Source: UBA3006 sp031401235
Lineage (GTDB): Bacteria; Actinomycetota; Acidimicrobiia; Acidimicrobiales; Ilumatobacteraceae
Direction of reading: 5' to 3'
DNA: 64,000 nucleotides
NCBI GenBank assembly: GCA_031401235.1
Contig: JANNRJ010000039.1
Coordinates: forward strand, 25,581-89,580
Shown here piece after piece: positions 62,003-64,000 of the stretch. Position 1 is the first letter of the stretch; every line of letters starts with the position of its first letter. A model generated the notes under the pieces. That model worked only from the letters and a program-made list of their open reading frames with translations, did no database searches and had not been told where the DNA came from. A program made the translations under genes and the position numbers.

Positions 62003-62116
62003 CTAGTTACGAATTGAGCCATCTGGCATTGTCGTGTTAGTCAGGTTTACATCAAACAAGTCTGCCCACTTCAGATTTGATACTGGCGGCAACAAAAGTT
62101 GGATTCTGTTGTCGCT
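62003..62116 (-). pseudogene. Pentapeptide-repeat protein C-terminal remnant
   Basis: A minus-strand frame just below a TGA at 62117-62119 ends in SNLKWADLFDVNLTNTTMPD and then GSIRN, stop at 62003-62005. The A(D/N)L-type repeat and terminal TMPDG match the end of the intact pentapeptide protein at 62869-63420 (NLTGTNLRNATMPDG, then TKNP). Only the last few repeats remain. Confidence 0.6.
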
Positions 62117-62126
62117 TCAACTGAAT

Positions 62127-62795
62127 TCATCCAAACAAAGAGGTCTGACTTAAAAATATATTTTTAAACACTTCTGGGTCCTTATCAAATTTAATTACCC
62201 AACACTTAATGAGACCAGTTTCTGATAGTGCACAAGAACCTGAGACTTTTTTAACTGCGGGGTTGAAATAGATATCGATTGGACAGCTTCCCGGTAGTCC
62301 GCAGGGAAAAGCATTGATGTGGCCAGTATTGCAATGTGCGTCGGTTGCTGTCCATGAGAATCCTTCACCCCAAAGTTCATATATGCCCAATAGACCACTA
62401 CGAAAATCACTTTTTTGATTAAGTGTCCAAAGTCCCCAGCAGTCAATTTGAGTAGTCGTAAGGACACAGGTGCCAAGGTGTCCTGTAGCAACTTGGATGG
62501 CACCAGCGGTTCGCCGAACCACAAAAGGCGTAGAAGTCGTCAGACTTTCTGGGTTGCCGCTCCCCCAAGTTGCGCCCCAACACCAAACATCACCGCTTGT
62601 GGCTGTCGCACATGCAAAATCATCGCCCGTGCTCACAGAAACGAAAGACGCGTTAGCTGATATTTGCTCTGGTGACCGCGGCCAATCATATGCTCTACGT
62701 GTCTTCCCATCACCAATCAAGCCCATATCGTTCCTACCCCAACAAAGTACCTTGCCATTAACGGTCAGACCCCTGCAAACACAACCTGATGGCAT
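62127..62795 (-). pseudogene. RCC1-type repeat protein, probably 5'-truncated
   Basis: The 222-residue frame contains repeated blades with the pattern C.LT..G.V.CWG: CRGLTVNGKVLCWGRN, CATATSGDVWCWGATW, CVLTTTQIDCWGLW and CALSETGLIKCWV. This is the RCC1/BLIP-II propeller family, usually secreted and with six or seven blades. Here only about four blades are present, the frame starts in the middle of a blade (PSGCVCRG), a stop lies just upstream, and no signal peptide exists. It therefore appears to be the 3' part of a larger exported protein. Confidence 0.65.
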
Positions 62796-62868
62796 TCGTA
62801 GTCATCCCAATCAGTGAGGATGGTAGATTCGAAATCTTCCGCTGTCGTAAGTTCACTCCAGGTGACTA

Positions 62869-63420
62869 TTAGGGGTTTTTAGTTCCATCGGGCATTGTGG
62901 CATTTCTCAGGTTGGTCCCAGTCAGGTTGGCACCAGCCAAGTTCGCCCCTAACAAGTTGGCCCCATACAGTACGGTCCCAGTTAAGTTGGCACCAGTCAG
63001 ATTTGCACTAGCCAGATTGGCAAAGTTCAGATTGGCACCAGTCAGATTGGCACCAGTCAGATTGAAACTGTACAAGTTCGCACCGGCCAAATTAAAGCCG
63101 ACCATATTCGCACCGACCAGCCGAGTACCGACCTTGGTGGAGCCGAGAATTATCCGTGCACAGATATACCCACTCTTTTCCGTACCCATATAATGGTGAC
63201 CAAGACTCTTTTTATTAAGTTCAAAGACCGCAGCATTGACTGTCGCATACGAGTATCCGACACTCGCAGCATTCTTTGCAACACCTAACGGAAAATCTTT
63301 ATTAAGCGCGTCACACGACTTGTATTTCTTTGGTCCTGCGTCCTTTGCGTGGGCCGCTCCGAGTGGCGACACGACAAGCAAACACAGCGCAATACCACCA
63401 ACACGCATGCTCATTTTCAC
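62869..63420 (-). CDS. Exported pentapeptide-repeat protein
   Basis: A 183-residue protein with a signal peptide (MKMSMRVGGIALCLLVVS, cleavage near AAHAK, about residue 25). Residues 32-60 (KKYKSCDALNKDFPLGVAKN) look like the Excalibur-type motif of actinobacterial surface proteins. Residues about 100-175 are at least 14 pentapeptide repeats of the A(N)L.. type (LAGANLYSFNLTGANLTGAN), forming a quadrilateral beta-helix. The repeated DNA is coding repeat, not an array. Cytoplasmic relatives mimic DNA against gyrase inhibitors; an exported one is more likely to be structural or adhesive (inference). It ends in the same TMPDG as the remnant at 62003-62116. Confidence 0.85.
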   Translation of the reverse strand: MKMSMRVGGIALCLLVVSPLGAAHAKDAGPKKYKSCDALNKDFPLGVAKNAASVGYSYATVNAAVFELNKKSLGHHYMGTEKSGYICARIILGSTKVGTRLVGANMVGFNLAGANLYSFNLTGANLTGANLNFANLASANLTGANLTGTVLYGANLLGANLAGANLTGTNLRNATMPDGTKNP

Positions 63421-63429
63421 AACTAAATC

Positions 63430-63458
63430 CTAGTCGACGAGTCAACCAAATCGACTAG
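63430..63458. repeat. Inverted repeat upstream of the pentapeptide gene
   Basis: CTAGTCGA (63430-63437) and TCGACTAG (63451-63458), perfect 8-bp arms with a 13-nt spacer, 10 nt above the ATG at 63420. Its position suits an operator for this gene; no T-run follows. Confidence 0.45.
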
Positions 63459-63816
63459 AACTTTACAATACTTTGCGCTCTAAAACTTATGTAGTTACTT
63501 TGAAGGCACACCGAGGCGTTGCAACGGCAAACGAATTGCATTTAGTCTCATGTTAAATACTGAGCCATATGTTTGCGTAATGCGTGACGCGCACGGCTTG
63601 TCCACGCTTACAACACCCAACCATCAAGTCCATCGATGCAAACGATTTCTTTATATTCGCCAATGTTGGTTCAGTGAATGCATCCAGTAGCTAGTTGAAA
63701 GTATCGACATAATTGTTTGCAGTTTGTGTTGTCTTCCCGGGACAGGCTCAACACCAAGCGAACCGCGTCGGTAATTTAGAACAACGACATCGTGGAGACC
63801 GCGCAACCGCGCGGCT
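63459..63816. other. Non-coding stretch before tRNA-Val(GAC)
   Basis: No gene is evident. It contains the 12-mer GGGACAGGCTCA at 63739-63750 shared with 61972-61983, and a GC-rich hairpin CCGCGC / GCGCGG near 63799-63815. Confidence 0.4.
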
Positions 63817-63834
63817 CCACTGGCTTGCCAGTGG
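63817..63834 (-). other. Hairpin at the 3' end of tRNA-Val(GAC)
   Basis: CCACTGGC-TT-GCCAGTGG, a perfect 8-bp stem overlapping the tRNA 3' terminus by three bases. It could mark 3' processing or termination, but lacks a T-run. Confidence 0.4.
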
Positions 63835-63904
63835 GCGCGACGGGGCTCGAACCCGGGACCTCCACCATGTCGAGGTGGCGCTCTACCAACTGAGCTACAC
63901 GCCC
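63832..63904 (-). tRNA. tRNA-Val (anticodon GAC)
   Basis: A 73-nt minus-strand cloverleaf: acceptor GGGCGTG / CGCGCCC, D-arm TAGCTCAGTTGGTAGAGC, anticodon stem CCACC / GGTGG around TCGACAT (anticodon GAC, valine), T-loop TTCGAGC, discriminator A. The outermost T-stem pair is C-T. CCA is not encoded. A truncated copy lies 2 kb away at 61844-61903. Confidence 0.93.
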
Positions 63905-63929
63905 TAAAGCGAAATTGAGCCTATCCGCA

Positions 63930-64000
63930 TTACAACCCGGCAACCGAGCCAATCACCGTGCGCGGGTCGGCGGCGCCGGCAAGCATTCCCGTTGGTTCGA
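63930..64000 (-). CDS. C-terminal end of a CDS, possibly gamma-glutamyltransferase
   Basis: The minus-strand frame from the window edge to a TAA at 63932-63930 reads EPTGMLAGAADPRTVIGSVAGL. The G.L.GA.DPR pattern with a small-residue tail resembles the C-terminus of gamma-glutamyltransferases, but with so few residues this is weak. Confidence 0.4.
   Translation of the reverse strand, partial: EPTGMLAGAADPRTVIGSVAGL

Noticed and set aside
61617..62006. Plus-strand frame with GRDGARTRHLHHVEV, and a similar one at 63713-63907
   Set aside because: These residues are simply the translation of the tRNA-Val remnant and of the intact tRNA.
62897..63193. Repetitive 15-nt-phased DNA that might suggest a CRISPR or tandem repeat element
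   Set aside because: The periodicity equals five codons and translates as pentapeptide repeats on the minus strand; there are no unique spacers.

Overview
The window looks like a contiguous stretch of an actinobacterial chromosome, most likely class Acidimicrobiia or a relative (inference). The supporting markers are mycothiol synthase (mshD), a DUF3499 protein, a 6C-type small RNA next to a HAD-IB hydrolase, many apparently leaderless genes with a TANNNT box placed exactly 6 nt before ATG or GTG, and moderate G+C. There is no rRNA, CRISPR array, integrase or transposase.

Layout. 0-3.4 kb is accessory: a truncated unknown protein, a voltage-gated-type K+ channel paired with a DUF2510/DUF4041/T5orf172 protein, and on both sides of that pair two fragments of a second, broken fdhD. 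The pair therefore appears to have replaced the middle of an fdhD copy; the intact fdhD lies 2.3 kb away. 3.4-5.5 kb holds two exported proteins of unknown function. 5.6-12.9 kb is a minus-strand housekeeping block (ppdK, terC, dnaG, sigA, fdhD). 12.9-16.6 kb carries groES-trpE-ygfZ, a small unknown gene and nth. 16.6-23.3 kb carries mshD, pepF, mgtC-like, an O-methyltransferase, rlmN, SRPBCC, DUF3499 and tRNA-Val(CAC).

23.3-31.5 kb is a polyamine uptake and catabolism locus: a spermidine/putrescine-type ABC transporter (potA, potD, potB, potC order on the minus strand), an aminobutyraldehyde-type dehydrogenase, a D-2-hydroxyacid dehydrogenase and, divergently, alanine dehydrogenase. 31.5-37.2 kb holds an MFS transporter, murF, a toxin-antitoxin-like pair, ddl and a LysM lipoprotein. 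37.3-43.3 kb is gltB-gltD. 43.4-58.1 kb is central carbon and acyl-CoA metabolism: crotonase, nitroreductase, a GntR/UTRA regulator, aconitase, HAD-PlsC, 6C RNA, LysR, acyl-CoA carboxylase, citrate synthase, quinone oxidoreductase, isocitrate dehydrogenase, acyl-CoA dehydrogenase and an alkylsulfatase-like hydrolase. The same tandem motif TACAAGT-N4-TACAAGT precedes gntR/acn and icd, which suggests that the GntR protein coordinates these TCA-cycle steps.

58.1-64 kb is surface and accessory material: a secreted S1 protease overlapping an Fn3 protein, a phosphoribosyltransferase, a secreted unknown, then a roughly 2-kb decayed segment bounded by a 3' remnant of tRNA-Val(GAC) and the intact tRNA. 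Inside it are a pentapeptide-repeat remnant, an RCC1-type fragment and an exported pentapeptide-repeat protein. All identifications are from reading the translations and motifs; no database search was possible.
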